From Dokdonella sp. (GTDB lineage Bacteria > Pseudomonadota > Gammaproteobacteria > Xanthomonadales > Rhodanobacteraceae): a DNA stretch of 64,000 nt. Of this stretch, positions 1 through 9,353 are shown piece by piece. A program made the position numbers and the translations under genes. Below the pieces are notes generated by a model. The model was not told where the DNA came from. It searched no databases and was given only the letters and a program-made list of their open reading frames with translations. The stretch lies in contig JAHCAR010000001.1 of NCBI GenBank assembly GCA_019634795.1, forward strand, positions 62,001 through 126,000, in the 5' to 3' direction. Each line of letters starts with the position of its first letter. The stretch's first letter is position 1.

Positions 1-2569
1 CCTTGCCCGATTCGAGGCTGGTCGCGCCACGCACGTCGTCGGCGAGGACCTCGGCCATCTGCTTCTCGAAGCGCTCGGCATCGCTCGGGGCAGCATCGCG
101 CAGCGATTCGATGGCCTTGGCCGCGGCCTCGGCGTTGCTGTTGTCGAGCGGCCGCTTGAGCAGCAACGCGGCGATGCGTTGCTCGGTGGCCTTGCGCTCG
201 AGTTCGGCCTTCTGCTCCTGTTGACGCGTGCGCACGTCACCGACGAGTCCGGCAATCTTCGCATCGTCGGGATAGAGCTTGGCGGCCGAATCGGCCAGCG
301 GCACCGCATAGTCCATGTCGTTGCGCTCGACCGCGCCGCGCAGTGCGTCGGCGACCACGCGCGGCAGCGCCTCTTTCAGCTTGAGGGCATCGGCATTTTC
401 CGGATCGCTCTGCAGCAATGCATCGAGGACGTCGCGGGCATTGTCCTTGACCGGCGGCAACAAGCGACCCGAGGCGATCGACGAACGGGCCAGGTTCAGT
501 TGCGAGGCAATCGCCGCCCGCCGCGATCCGAGCGCCTGCTGCGCGCTCTCGCGGATGGCGACCGCGTCGGCCAGGTTCGGATCGACGCGCAGGGCCAGTT
601 CGGCACGGTCGAGTGCGGTCTCCGCATCGTTGCGTGCCTGCGCGGCCTTGGCATCGGCCAGGATGCGTTGCGCGAGGGTGGCCTTGAACGCATTGACGTC
701 GGCATTGCTGCTGTCGGTCTGCCGAGCCTGCTCGAACCAGTCGAAGGCATTGTTGCCGGCCGGCTCGCTGATGCGTCCGGCCGCGAGCGCGCCGCGCGCC
801 TTGTCGAGCAGCGCCCTGATGCGCTCCGCGCCCGCCTGCGCTTCCTGGCGCTGCTGGATCTTCTGGCTCAGGTCCGCGAAGGCCGGATCGGTGCCGAATT
901 CACCGCGCAATTCTTCCAGCGCCCGTGCCGCGGCATCCGCCTTGTCCTCGTCGAGCAGGCTGCGGACGCGGGCGAATTCGGCATCGGTCAGGGCCTTCAG
1001 CTTCTTCTGCACGTCCGCGTTTTGGGGATCAAGTCCGAGCGCGGTACGCAGCAGCGCGTAGGCGCCATCGCTGCCACTGCGCTGGTTACGGCGCTCTGCG
1101 TCCTCGGCCTTGCGCAGCAGTTCATTGACGCGCCTGGCAACAGCCAGGCGTTCCTGCTCCTCGCCGATGCGCTTGACCAGGGCCTGCACTTCGGCATCGT
1201 CCGGGGCCACCAGCAGCGCCTGATTGGCGCGTTCGCTGGCAGCCTCGAGGTCGCCGGCAGCCACCGACTTCTCGGCGTCGGCGCGCAACAGGCCGGCGAT
1301 CTTGCCGAGCAGTTCGAGGCCCTGTTCGTTTTCGGGATCCTTCTGCAGGACCTTCTGCAGGTCTTCGAACGCATTCGCACCGGGCGGCGTCAGCAGGTCC
1401 CCGCTGTCGACCATGCGGTCGGCTTCGCGAAGCAGGGTGCGCACGAGGTACTGGTCGTCCTGGCTCAGGGTGCGTGGCTTGAAAATGGCCCAGAGTACGA
1501 GCGAGATGATGAGGATGCCGAGGCCCGCGGCGATGCCGGCCAGCAGGCGCGGGCGCTGCATGGCCTGCATGACCAGCGAGGTCGTGTGCTGCTGCATGGC
1601 CGGGTCGCTTTGCGGCATGCGCAGCAGGTCGAGCGCGAAGCCGCTGTCGCCGCCGGTGTAGTCGCCCGAGAAACCGAGCGCGCGCAAGCGTTCCGACGTG
1701 CTCGCGCTGGCACTGGTGATGTTGCCGAGCTTCTTGCCGAGCGCATCGTTGCCGACGACGAGGCCGCGCAGCGCCTTGACGAAATCCTGCAGGTTCGCAA
1801 AGCGGTCGTTCGGCTCCTTGGCCAGCATGCGGTCGAAGATCGGCTGCAGCGGGGCGAGGTCGTCGGGCAGCGGCGGCGGTGGCTGCAGGGCGTGGCCCAT
1901 CAGCACGGCCATCGGATTTTCGCCGGTGAACGGCGGCCGTCCGGTCAGCATTTCGTAGAACAGGATGCCGAGCGCGTACTGGTCGGCGCGACCGTCGATC
2001 TCGCGACCGCTGGCCTGTTCCGGGCTCATGTAGGTCGGCGTGCCGAGGACGAGGCCGGTCTGGGTGATCCGCGATGCGAGCACGTCGGACTGCTTGGCGA
2101 TGCCGAAGTCGGTCAGCACCGGCGTCGTGGCATCGCGGAACATGACATTGGACGGCTTCAGGTCGCGATGAATGACGCCGTTCTTGTGCGCGAATTCGAG
2201 GCCGTTGGCGAGCTGCACGACGATGCCGATCGCCTCGCCGAGCGAGACTCCGCTGCGCATGCGTTCGGAGAGCGTGCCGCCCTCGAGCAGCTCCATCGAG
2301 ATATAGGCGATGTCGTCGCGGGTGACGATGTCGTAGACGGCGACGATATTGCGGTGCGGCAGCTTGGCCATGGTCCGGCCTTCGAGCAGGAAGCGCCGCT
2401 CGAATTCGGGCATCGGGCCGCTGCCCGCGCGCAGTTCGCGCCGCATGACCTTGATCGCCACCTTGCGATCCAGCGAATGCTGGATAGCGAGGTACACGGT
2501 CGCCATGCCGCCCTCGCCCAGCTCGCTGATCATCTCGTAACCAGGAATATCCTGGATGCGGTCGGTCAT
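1..2569 (-). CDS. Ser/Thr protein kinase with periplasmic repeat region (3' end outside window)
   Basis: Transmembrane Hanks-type kinase; 856 codons are visible and the C-terminus runs off the left edge. Seen: glycine loop GEGGMA at residues 18-23, VAIK lysine at about 40, HRDLKPSN at about 134, DFG at about 154, GTPTYMSPEQ activation segment, one membrane helix at about 340-362 (LAGIAAGLGILIISLVLWAI), then a long Ala/Leu/Asp-rich helical region of repeated TPR-like units presumably in the periplasm. The start is the ATG before TDRIQDIPGYEM, directly ahead of the kinase fold. It lies 107 bp downstream of the PDZ gene on the same strand and may be the last gene of that sigma-factor operon. Substrate unknown. 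The kinase call is firm; the sensor role of the repeats is inference. Confidence 0.93.
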   Translation of the reverse strand, partial: MTDRIQDIPGYEMISELGEGGMATVYLAIQHSLDRKVAIKVMRRELRAGSGPMPEFERRFLLEGRTMAKLPHRNIVAVYDIVTRDDIAYISMELLEGGTLSERMRSGVSLGEAIGIVVQLANGLEFAHKNGVIHRDLKPSNVMFRDATTPVLTDFGIAKQSDVLASRITQTGLVLGTPTYMSPEQASGREIDGRADQYALGILFYEMLTGRPPFTGENPMAVLMGHALQPPPPLPDDLAPLQPIFDRMLAKEPNDRFANLQDFVKALRGLVVGNDALGKKLGNITSASASTSERLRALGFSGDYTGGDSGFALDLLRMPQSDPAMQQHTTSLVMQAMQRPRLLAGIAAGLGILIISLVLWAIFKPRTLSQDDQYLVRTLLREADRMVDSGDLLTPPGANAFEDLQKVLQKDPENEQGLELLGKIAGLLRADAEKSVAAGDLEAASERANQALLVAPDDAEVQALVKRIGEEQERLAVARRVNELLRKAEDAERRNQRSGSDGAYALLRTALGLDPQNADVQKKLKALTDAEFARVRSLLDEDKADAAARALEELRGEFGTDPAFADLSQKIQQRQEAQAGAERIRALLDKARGALAAGRISEPAGNNAFDWFEQARQTDSSNADVNAFKATLAQRILADAKAAQARNDAETALDRAELALRVDPNLADAVAIRESAQQALGSRRAAIASQLNLARSSIASGRLLPPVKDNARDVLDALLQSDPENADALKLKEALPRVVADALRGAVERNDMDYAVPLADSAAKLYPDDAKIAGLVGDVRTRQQEQKAELERKATEQRIAALLLKRPLDNSNAEAAAKAIESLRDAAPSDAERFEKQMAEVLADDVRGATSLESGK

Positions 2570-2675
2570 GCCCCTGTCCTCGTGCCGCCCGATCATAGCA
2601 AAGCGGCGGGGCCAGCCGGGTTTGTCCGGACGGCGACGGCTAGGCGTCGTCGTCGATGGTCAGGGCTGTGCCCGT

Positions 2676-3995
2676 TCAGTACAGGGCGGGCAGATCGTCA
2701 CGTTGCGGCGGAGCCGGGGGAGCGGGTGGCGCCGGGGGCGGTGCCGGCAGGCTGGCGGCCGCTGGGCCGACCGGCTTCGCCGGTGCCGGCGGAGTGGCTG
2801 GCGTCGCCTGTCTCACGGGCGCTGGCGGCGCTGGCGGCGCGGGCGGTGCAGGAGGTACAGGCAGCGAACGGATATCGAAGATCGCCTTGTATTCGGGCAC
2901 CGCGACCGGAACGCTGAGGTTCTTGCGTTCGCGCAGCAGGGCCAGTTCGACGGTTTCGCCGGTGCGCCTGTCGCGCAGCGCACGCAGGACCTGTTCAGGG
3001 CGCTCGACCGGCTGCGCGCCAACCCTTCTGATGACGTCGCCAGCCCGCAGTTCCTTCAGCGCATTGCGGCTGGCCGACAGTACCAGCACGCCGCTGTCGG
3101 TGCCGAAGTAGCGGCCCAAATCGGGATTCAGCGAGGCCAGGTTGAGCCCCCACCATGGCATCAGCTCGAAGCTGGAGTCGAATGCCGTCGAAATGTCCCC
3201 GGCATCGGAACCGGCCAGTCCGCGGCGTGATCGTTCGATCTCCAGGCGCGCCTCGCGCATCGCCTTGCGCGCTTCGGCCATGGCCTCGTGCATGCGCTCG
3301 TAGCGTTCTTCTGCCGCGCGGCCCTCCTTGCGCACGACGACCGAAGCCTGCACATCACGATCGACCCGGCGATCGCGATCGACGATGACCTGGACATCGC
3401 GGTCGTCGTCTTCGCCGGCAAACAGGCGTTGCCAGTTCCAGGCTTCGCGGCGCTCGGCCTTGACCTCGACGACCGCCGTTTCGCGACCGCCGCGTCGATA
3501 ACCGAGGCGCACCGGTTCGCCCGGCTTGAGTTCGCCGAGCAGCTTTCGCGCCTTTTCGAGCGAGACTTCGGGGCTAGACGCGACGAGGCTCTCGCCATTG
3601 ATGCTGACCAGCAGGTCGCCGCTGTGCAGTCCGGCCCGCTCGGCCGGCCCGTCCGGCGTGACGGCATCGATGCGGGCTCCCTTCGGTTCGGGCGAGAGCA
3701 CGACGCCGATCAGTGCGCGATCGGAATCGTTGATGTAGCGAAACGCGTAGGCCTGCGGGCCGACATCGCCGAGCTGCATCGACAGCTCGGCCATGCGTCG
3801 CGACAGTTCGCCGATTCTTTCGCGCAGATCAGCGAGTTCGCGGCGCGCTTCCTCGTTGCTTGCAGCTGGCCTGGCCGCAGCCGCTGCTTTGGCGGCAGGG
3901 GCGGCGGCCGCACTCGCTCTCGGTGCCGGATCGCTGGCATGCGCCGCATTGAGAAGCAACAGCAGCGCGAGGACGGAAAGGCGGGAGTTCATCAT
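2676..3995 (-). CDS. Exported protein with two PDZ domains and proline-rich tail
   Basis: 439 aa. It has a Sec signal peptide (SRLSVLALLLLLNAAHA), an Ala-rich linker, a coiled-coil stretch at about 45-80 (REELADLRERIGELSRRM-like), a first PDZ domain at about 95-185 (GVVLSPEPKGARIDAV, GDLLVSINGE), an Arg/Glu-rich helix, a second PDZ-like domain at about 285-370 (LRAGDVIRRVGAQPV) and a Pro/Ala-rich tail. No protease triad is visible, so it is a PDZ scaffold or sensor rather than a DegP/HtrA protease. The start at 3995 is chosen because AAGGAACCC lies immediately upstream; an ATG 12 bp earlier is also in frame. It begins 19 bp after the anti-sigma stop, so it probably belongs to the sigma operon, like a periplasmic regulator of an envelope-stress sigma factor. 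Confidence 0.85.
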   Translation of the reverse strand: MMNSRLSVLALLLLLNAAHASDPAPRASAAAAPAAKAAAAARPAASNEEARRELADLRERIGELSRRMAELSMQLGDVGPQAYAFRYINDSDRALIGVVLSPEPKGARIDAVTPDGPAERAGLHSGDLLVSINGESLVASSPEVSLEKARKLLGELKPGEPVRLGYRRGGRETAVVEVKAERREAWNWQRLFAGEDDDRDVQVIVDRDRRVDRDVQASVVVRKEGRAAEERYERMHEAMAEARKAMREARLEIERSRRGLAGSDAGDISTAFDSSFELMPWWGLNLASLNPDLGRYFGTDSGVLVLSASRNALKELRAGDVIRRVGAQPVERPEQVLRALRDRRTGETVELALLRERKNLSVPVAVPEYKAIFDIRSLPVPPAPPAPPAPPAPVRQATPATPPAPAKPVGPAAASLPAPPPAPPAPPAPPQRDDLPALY

Positions 3996-4013
3996 GGGTT
4001 CCTTCATGTTCGA

Positions 4014-4547
4014 TCAGAGCGTGGGGGTCGCCGCAGCGGTTCGGGCCGATTCGGCGGCGAGCGTGAACGGCTCGCTGCGCACGGCGGCGAGGTCTTCGAG
4101 CAAGGCGACGCGCTGGCGCCACAGCGGCAAGGATTCCGACGCGCTGCGCGCGGCCGACAGTTGCACGTCGACGAGACCGACCAGGTCCTCGAGCTCGGCA
4201 GTGGCCATCAGATTGCGGGCATCGCGGGGTGCGTCATCGGAGATCTCGGCCAACCAGCTCTCGAGGCGCTGCGAATAAGCCTGCAGGCTGGCCAGTTCCG
4301 TGTTCGCCGATGGCGCCGGGGTCGACGTCGTTGCCAGTTGGGCGCCGGACGGGTCGCGATCAGTCCATGGCTGGCCGAGCAGGAGCAGGCCGAGCACGAC
4401 GCTGGCGGCGAGCGTGGCCGGAACCAGCCATCGCCGGCGCGCGCGGCGGGCCCGCAGGGTACGCGTCAGCCGGGCGTGCAGATCGTCAGGCGGCGTCGCC
4501 TGGGGCAGCGCGCGCAAGGCGGTGGCGAGCGGATCGGTCGGGTTCAT
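4014..4547 (-). CDS. Putative anti-sigma factor, single-pass membrane protein
   Basis: 177 aa. N-terminal cytoplasmic segment of about 38 residues ending in a basic run (RARRARRRW), one membrane helix (LVPATLAASVVLGLLLLGQPW, about 40-60), then a periplasmic helical region. The start ATG overlaps the stop of the upstream sigma gene by 4 bases (ATGA), which is typical of translationally coupled sigma/anti-sigma pairs. The frame stays open far upstream to 5381, but that part is only the shadow of the sigma gene. No zinc-binding HxxxCxxC motif is visible, so the family is not identified by sequence; the function is inferred from topology and context. Confidence 0.7.
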   Translation of the reverse strand: MNPTDPLATALRALPQATPPDDLHARLTRTLRARRARRRWLVPATLAASVVLGLLLLGQPWTDRDPSGAQLATTSTPAPSANTELASLQAYSQRLESWLAEISDDAPRDARNLMATAELEDLVGLVDVQLSAARSASESLPLWRQRVALLEDLAAVRSEPFTLAAESARTAAATPTL

Positions 4548-5137
4548 GGGGTGGCCATCAGGGTCGGGGAACATGGGTCTTCTGCAGTGCTTGTGCCGAG
4601 CAGCTCGCGCAATCGCGCGGTGCCGCGGGCCAGCTGGGATTTCGAGAAGCTGATCGATTTGCCGGTCATCTCGGCAATCTCCGGGTGCGTGTGGCCTTCC
4701 ACGTGGTACAGCCAGATCACACTGCGGGTCAGTGCCGGCAGGGCCTCGAGCGCGGATTCGAGCTGGCGCGCCTCGGTCCACACCCACGGCGCGGGCGTCG
4801 AGGTGTCGGCCTCGTGCGCATGCTCCGTTTCGTCGTAGGCCTGCCCGACATGCGCGCGGTCGCGGCGCAGGCGCATCAATGCCTCGTTGACGACGATGCG
4901 CCGGACCCAGCCCCAGAACGGCGAATCGCCGCGGAACTGGCGGGCGCGATCGAAGACCCTGAGCATCGCGTCGTGCACGACCTCGCGGGCATCCTCGGGG
5001 TTGCCGATCATGCGCAGGGCCAGCGTCCAGGCCGGTCGTTCGAACAGCCGGTAGACCTGATCGAACGCGGCCAGCTCGCCGCACTGGATGCGCGCGATCA
5101 GTCGGGCCGGAATGTCGATGCAGAAGTGGCTGGTCAC
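4544..5137 (-). CDS. ECF-type RNA polymerase sigma-70 factor
   Basis: 197 aa with a GTG start. Region 2 is clear (GELAAFDQVYRLFERPAW, then DAREVVHDAMLRVFDRARQF and FWGWVRRIVVNEALMRLRR). Region 4 follows (ALEALPALTRSVIWLYHVEG, HPEIAEMTGKSISFSKSQLARG). It directs RNA polymerase to promoters not identified here. The open frame continues to 5320, but that upstream part is not sigma-like and overlaps the divergent regulatory region, so the GTG before TSHFCIDIPARLIARIQ is preferred; no strong ribosome binding site is visible. It overlaps the anti-sigma start by 4 bases and heads a minus-strand operon running to the PDZ protein and probably the kinase. Confidence 0.88.
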   Translation of the reverse strand: MTSHFCIDIPARLIARIQCGELAAFDQVYRLFERPAWTLALRMIGNPEDAREVVHDAMLRVFDRARQFRGDSPFWGWVRRIVVNEALMRLRRDRAHVGQAYDETEHAHEADTSTPAPWVWTEARQLESALEALPALTRSVIWLYHVEGHTHPEIAEMTGKSISFSKSQLARGTARLRELLGTSTAEDPCSPTLMATP

Positions 5138-5286
5138 GGCGATGGAGGATGCGCCGGCGCGGCCAAGGGTCGCAACGCAAGGCCACACCGTGATCGGCTG
5201 CGCATAGCGGGTTCGGGAAAATTCCGCTACGCGCCGAGGCCGCCAACCGGCATCCCGGCGAGCGCGCGTCGGGCTGCCGGGACCGC

Positions 5287-5325
5287 TGTCCGGGGCTGTC
5301 CGGACGCCTCGTCCGGACACTGTCC
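5287..5325. promoter_or_regulatory. Inverted repeat, candidate enhancer site for an NtrC-type activator
   Basis: A perfect inverted repeat with 9-bp arms TGTCCGGAC separated by 5 bp lies at 5297-5319. Flanking partial copies (TGTCCGGGG at 5287, TGTCC at 5321) make a small cluster. It sits about 58-80 bp upstream of the -24 element of the sigma-54 promoter, where enhancer-binding proteins usually bind. The likely ligand is the NtrC-family regulator encoded at 12096-13439; that link is inference. Confidence 0.55.
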
Positions 5326-5375
5326 ACGCCGCCTCGATGGCTGGATAAATCTATGTAATTCATTGGCTTGCGTTT

Positions 5376-5391
5376 TGGCACGCCTGTTGCT
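5376..5391 (+). promoter_or_regulatory. Sigma-54 (RpoN) promoter
   Basis: TGGCACG-N4-TTGCT matches the -24/-12 consensus of RpoN promoters at every key base, with the GG and GC dinucleotides at the correct spacing. The expected start of transcription is near 5402, 37 bp before the HlyD-type gene. The operon it would drive ends with a sigma-54 activator and histidine kinase. Confidence 0.75.
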
Positions 5392-5438
5392 GAAAGAGGT
5401 CATGGGTGCAGCCACGGTGGCTGCCTGTGGAGACATGA

Positions 5439-6710
5439 ATGATTCGCGACACCTCGGCGCAGGACCGGCAGATCAAGATCGAGCCCCAGCACGGCAAGCG
5501 CTGGCTCAAGATCGGCCTGGCCGCAGCGGCGGCCATCGTCCTGCTGGTTCTGATCGTGCCCACGGCCGCGCGCCTGTTTTCGTCGGATTCCACGGCGAGC
5601 ATGAGTCGGCTGCGCATCGCAGAGGTCAAGCGCGGCACCCTGACCCGCGACGTCTCGGTGCAGGGCAGCGTGGTCGCTGCGGTCAGCCCGACCCTGTATG
5701 CGGCGAGTCCGGGCACGGTCGACCTGCTGGTCAATGCGGGCGACAAGGTCGCCAAGGACCAGGTCCTGGCCGAGATCATCAGCCCCGAACTGAGTAACCG
5801 GCTGCAACAGGAGCAGGCGACCCGCGAGAGCCTCGAGATCGACGTGCAGCGGGCCAGCCTCGATCACCGCAAGCAGCAGCTGGCGGCCAAGAAACTGCTC
5901 GACCAGGCCATGATCGACCGGCAGACGGCCAAGCGCGAAGTCGAGCGCACCCAGCGCGCCTACGACGCCGGCGCCATGTCCGAGATGGACCTGCTGCGCA
6001 CCAAGGACGCCCTGGCCAAGGCCGACATCACGGTCGCCAATGCCGAAGCCGACATGAAGCTCGATATCGAAAGCCTGGCCTTCGAACTGAAGAGCAAGCG
6101 CCTGGCCCTCGACCGCCAGCGCCTGCTCGCCGAGAACGTGCAGCGCCAGGTCGAGGAGCTCAAGGTGCGTTCGCCGGTCGACGGCCAGGTCGGCCAGCTG
6201 ATCGTGCAGCAGCGCGCCAACGTCGCCGCCAATGCGCCGATCCTGACCGTGGTCGATCTCAGCGCGCTCGAGATCGAGGTCAAGGTGCCCGAAGTATTCG
6301 CGCACGATCTCAGCATCGGCATGGCCGCCGAGATCCGCGACAGCTCGGGCAACTACAAGGGCGAGATCAGCGCGGTATCGCCCGAGGTGATCGATGGCCA
6401 GGTCAGCGGCCGCATCCGCTTCGTCGGCGAGAAGCCGGCCGGACTACGCCAGAACCAGCGCCTGACCACGCGCATCCTGATGGACGAACACCCCGACGTG
6501 CTGATGGTCGAGCGCGGCCCCTTCATCGACTCCGGCGCCGGCCGCGTCGCCTACGTGGTGCGCAACGGCGTCGCCGAGCGCACCCCGATCGAAGTCGGCG
6601 CGACCAGCCTGAATGCCGTGGAGATCGTATCGGGGGTCAAGGAAGGCGACCGCATCGTGATCTCCGGAACCGACCTGTTCAATGGTGCCCAGCGCGTGGC
6701 TTTGAATTAG
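5439..6710 (+). CDS. HlyD/MacA-type periplasmic adaptor of an ABC export system
   Basis: 423 aa. It has an N-terminal membrane anchor (IGLAAAAAIVLLVLIVPTAA, about 22-41), a biotinyl-lipoyl-like half near 70-105, a long coiled-coil hairpin at about 110-225 rich in Gln/Glu/Arg/Leu, the second lipoyl-like half (VRSPVDGQVGQLIVQQRANV) and beta-barrel domains to the C-terminus. Such adaptors couple an inner-membrane MacB-type transporter to an outer-membrane channel; no TolC-like gene is present in the window. It is the first gene after the sigma-54 promoter, with GTGGAGAC just ahead of the ATG. Substrate unknown; export of a peptide, lipid or antibiotic is possible. Confidence 0.88.
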   Translation: MIRDTSAQDRQIKIEPQHGKRWLKIGLAAAAAIVLLVLIVPTAARLFSSDSTASMSRLRIAEVKRGTLTRDVSVQGSVVAAVSPTLYAASPGTVDLLVNAGDKVAKDQVLAEIISPELSNRLQQEQATRESLEIDVQRASLDHRKQQLAAKKLLDQAMIDRQTAKREVERTQRAYDAGAMSEMDLLRTKDALAKADITVANAEADMKLDIESLAFELKSKRLALDRQRLLAENVQRQVEELKVRSPVDGQVGQLIVQQRANVAANAPILTVVDLSALEIEVKVPEVFAHDLSIGMAAEIRDSSGNYKGEISAVSPEVIDGQVSGRIRFVGEKPAGLRQNQRLTTRILMDEHPDVLMVERGPFIDSGAGRVAYVVRNGVAERTPIEVGATSLNAVEIVSGVKEGDRIVISGTDLFNGAQRVALN

Positions 6711-6863
6711 GGAATCGAGAATGGGGAATAGGGAATGGTCAAAAGCTGGCAGCCAAATGTCTCAATGACGCGGTGCTCCTCTCTTCCGATTCCCGATCTC
6801 CATTCCCGATGCCAGGCCAATCAACTCCCCATTCCCCATTCCCCATTCCCCATTCCCCATTCC
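6711..6863. repeat. Inverted arms of GGGAAT-type heptad repeat, linker 1
   Basis: Left arm 6711-6739 consists of GGGAATC/GGGAATA-like units; right arm near 6831-6863 is the complementary ATTCCCC series. The arms could fold into a long hairpin in the mRNA between the adaptor and ATPase genes. The same arrangement recurs in the next three intergenic gaps of this operon. Confidence 0.8.
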
Positions 6864-6881
6864 CAAGCAGAGGCAAAGCCG

Positions 6882-7628
<747 letters not shown>

Positions 7629-7642
7629 CTGGAGCGATTGCC

Positions 7643-8947
7643 ATGTTCTCCTACTACCTCCAACTCGGCATGCGCAGCCTGCGGCGCAACCCGATCCTGA
7701 CCGCGCTGATGGTCGTCGGCATCGGCCTCGGCATCGCCGCGAGCATGACCACGCTGACCGTCATGCATCTGATGGGCAGCGATCCGATTCCGTGGAAGAG
7801 CGACAAGCTCCACTATGTCCAGCTCGACAACTGGAGTGCGGACAACAGCTACTACGATGATGGCCGTCCGCCCGACCAGGTGACCTATCGCGACGCCGTC
7901 GCCCTGATGGAAGCAGGCAAGGCCGACAAGCAGTCGGCGATGTTCAAGCTGTCCCTGCCGATCCAGCCCGAGAACAAGGAACTGAAACCATTCCGATCGC
8001 TCGGGCGCGTGGCCTATACCGATTTCTTCGGCATGTTCGAACCGCCTTTCAAGTATGGCGGTCCGTGGAGTCACGACCAGGATGTCGGCCACGAGCGCGT
8101 GGTCGTGCTCGGCAAGGACATGAACGAAAAGCTGTTCGGTGGCCAGGACAGCGTCGGCCGCACCGTGCGCATGGACGACATCGACTACACGATCGTCGGT
8201 GTGCTCGATGACTGGAAGCTGCGCTCGCGCTACTACGACCTGACCAACGGTGCGTTCGAGGATCCCGACGAATTCTTCATGCCATTCACGACGGCGATCG
8301 ATCTCAAGCAGCGCTCGACCGGCAACAACAGCTGCTGGAAGTCTTCGGGCGACGGCTGGGACGCCTATCTCGACTCCGACTGCGTCTGGATCCAGATGTG
8401 GGTGCAGCTCGATTCGCCGGCGCGCCTGGCCGAGTACAAGTCCTTCCTCGACAGTTACGTCAACGAGCAGAAGAAGCTCGGGCGCTTCCCGCGCCCGCTC
8501 AACAACCGCCTGCTCGACGTCAACGAGTGGATGGCCGACCAGGAAGTCGTCTCGCGCGACGTGCAGGTGCAGACCGGCCTCGCCTTTGCCTTCCTCGTCG
8601 TCTGCCTGGTCAACACGATCGGCCTGCTGCTGGCCAAGTTCACGCGCAAGTCCGGCGAGATCGGCCTGCGTCGCGCCCTCGGTGCGAGCCGTCGCGAGGT
8701 GTTCAGCCAGTTCCTGATCGAGTCGGGCGTGGTCGGACTCAGCGGCGGCATCCTCGGCCTCGCCCTGACCGGACTCGGCCTGCTCGCGGTGCGCGCGCTG
8801 TATTCGGAATACAAGACCGTGGCCCACCTCGACTGGACCATGATCTTCGTCACCGTCGCCCTCGCGATCGTCTCCTCGGTGCTGGCCGGGGTCTATCCGA
8901 CCTGGCGCGCGTGCCGCGTGCAGCCTGCCGCGCAGTTGAAGATCTGA
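7643..8947 (+). CDS. ABC transporter permease, MacB/FtsX family (first of three)
   Basis: 434 aa. N-terminal membrane helix (ILTALMVVGIGLGIAASMTT, about 16-36), a large periplasmic MacB core domain (about 40-285), and three C-terminal helices of the FtsX fold (LAFAFLVVCLVNTIGLLLA, GVVGLSGGILGLALTGLGLL, MIFVTVALAIVSSVLAGVYP). The motif KSGEIGLRRALGASRREV between helices is typical of the family. It starts 14 bp after the ATPase with GGAGCG ahead of the ATG. It is clearly different in sequence from the two permeases that follow, so the exporter may be a heteromer. Confidence 0.9.
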   Translation: MFSYYLQLGMRSLRRNPILTALMVVGIGLGIAASMTTLTVMHLMGSDPIPWKSDKLHYVQLDNWSADNSYYDDGRPPDQVTYRDAVALMEAGKADKQSAMFKLSLPIQPENKELKPFRSLGRVAYTDFFGMFEPPFKYGGPWSHDQDVGHERVVVLGKDMNEKLFGGQDSVGRTVRMDDIDYTIVGVLDDWKLRSRYYDLTNGAFEDPDEFFMPFTTAIDLKQRSTGNNSCWKSSGDGWDAYLDSDCVWIQMWVQLDSPARLAEYKSFLDSYVNEQKKLGRFPRPLNNRLLDVNEWMADQEVVSRDVQVQTGLAFAFLVVCLVNTIGLLLAKFTRKSGEIGLRRALGASRREVFSQFLIESGVVGLSGGILGLALTGLGLLAVRALYSEYKTVAHLDWTMIFVTVALAIVSSVLAGVYPTWRACRVQPAAQLKI

Positions 8948-8952
8948 AAGGC

Positions 8953-9344
8953 CGGGAGTCGGGAATGGAGAATAGGGAATGGGTAAAGCAAATCATCCCG
9001 GATCCCCAGGGAGGCTCTGAACAAGTGGCACAACCGTCACGACACTTGCCTGCGTGCAGATCGCGGCGCGCCGACGCAGACAGACTGGCCGTCTTTCAAG
9101 GCGGCGCAACAAAGAGCTGCGCGCAGGCAGGCGTCGCCCAAGCGATTGATTCAATGGAACGCGGGTGGCGTCCAGAAGGCCCGCCACAGGCACCACGCGG
9201 CTCGTCAAGGCAACCAGCCTTCACGTCGCCACGCAGCACCTGTGGCGAGCCTTCTGAACGCCATGACGATTGCGCCACTTGTTCAGAGCCTCCCTAGCTC
9301 CTTTCTCGATTCCCCATTCCCCATTCCCCATTCCCCATTCCCGG
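8953..9344. repeat. Inverted arms of GGGAAT-type heptad repeat, linker 2 (split by a MITE)
   Basis: Left arm at 8953-8982 and right arm at about 9311-9344 are the same GGGAAT/ATTCCC arrays as in linker 1. The spacer between them is homologous to that of linker 3 but has been split by a 284-bp insertion at 9010-9293. Confidence 0.8.
9010..9293. mobile_element. 284-bp MITE-like element, copy 1, IS5-type ends
   Basis: Terminal inverted repeats of about 30 bp begin GGAGGCTCTGAACAAG. The insertion point is seen directly: linker 3 of the same operon (10601-10637) keeps the uninterrupted sequence ATCCCCAGCTCCTTT. Here CCAG (9006-9009) precedes the element and CTAG (9294-9297) follows it, i.e. a 4-bp duplication with one change. 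Inside are two further stem-loops, the larger at about 9167-9262. It encodes no credible protein; open frames on both strands are by-products of the palindromes. The TIR and 4-bp YTAR-like target resemble the IS5 subgroup of the IS5 family, so an IS5-type transposase elsewhere probably moves it (inference). Confidence 0.85.
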
Positions 9345-9353
9345 ATAAAGCCC

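Noticed and set aside
179..2917. 912-codon open frame on the plus strand
   Set aside because: It lies antisense to the Ser/Thr kinase and PDZ genes, whose motifs are clear. The Arg/Ala/Gly-rich product is a GC-phase artefact.
4548..5381. N-terminal extension of the anti-sigma frame
   Set aside because: Overlaps the sigma gene in another frame; the ATG at 4547 overlapping the sigma stop is the natural start.
8993..9278. Two 60-71 codon open frames inside the 284-bp MITE (also at 45531-46101)
   Set aside because: Frames arise from the palindromic sequence, are not constrained like protein, and run through TIRs.
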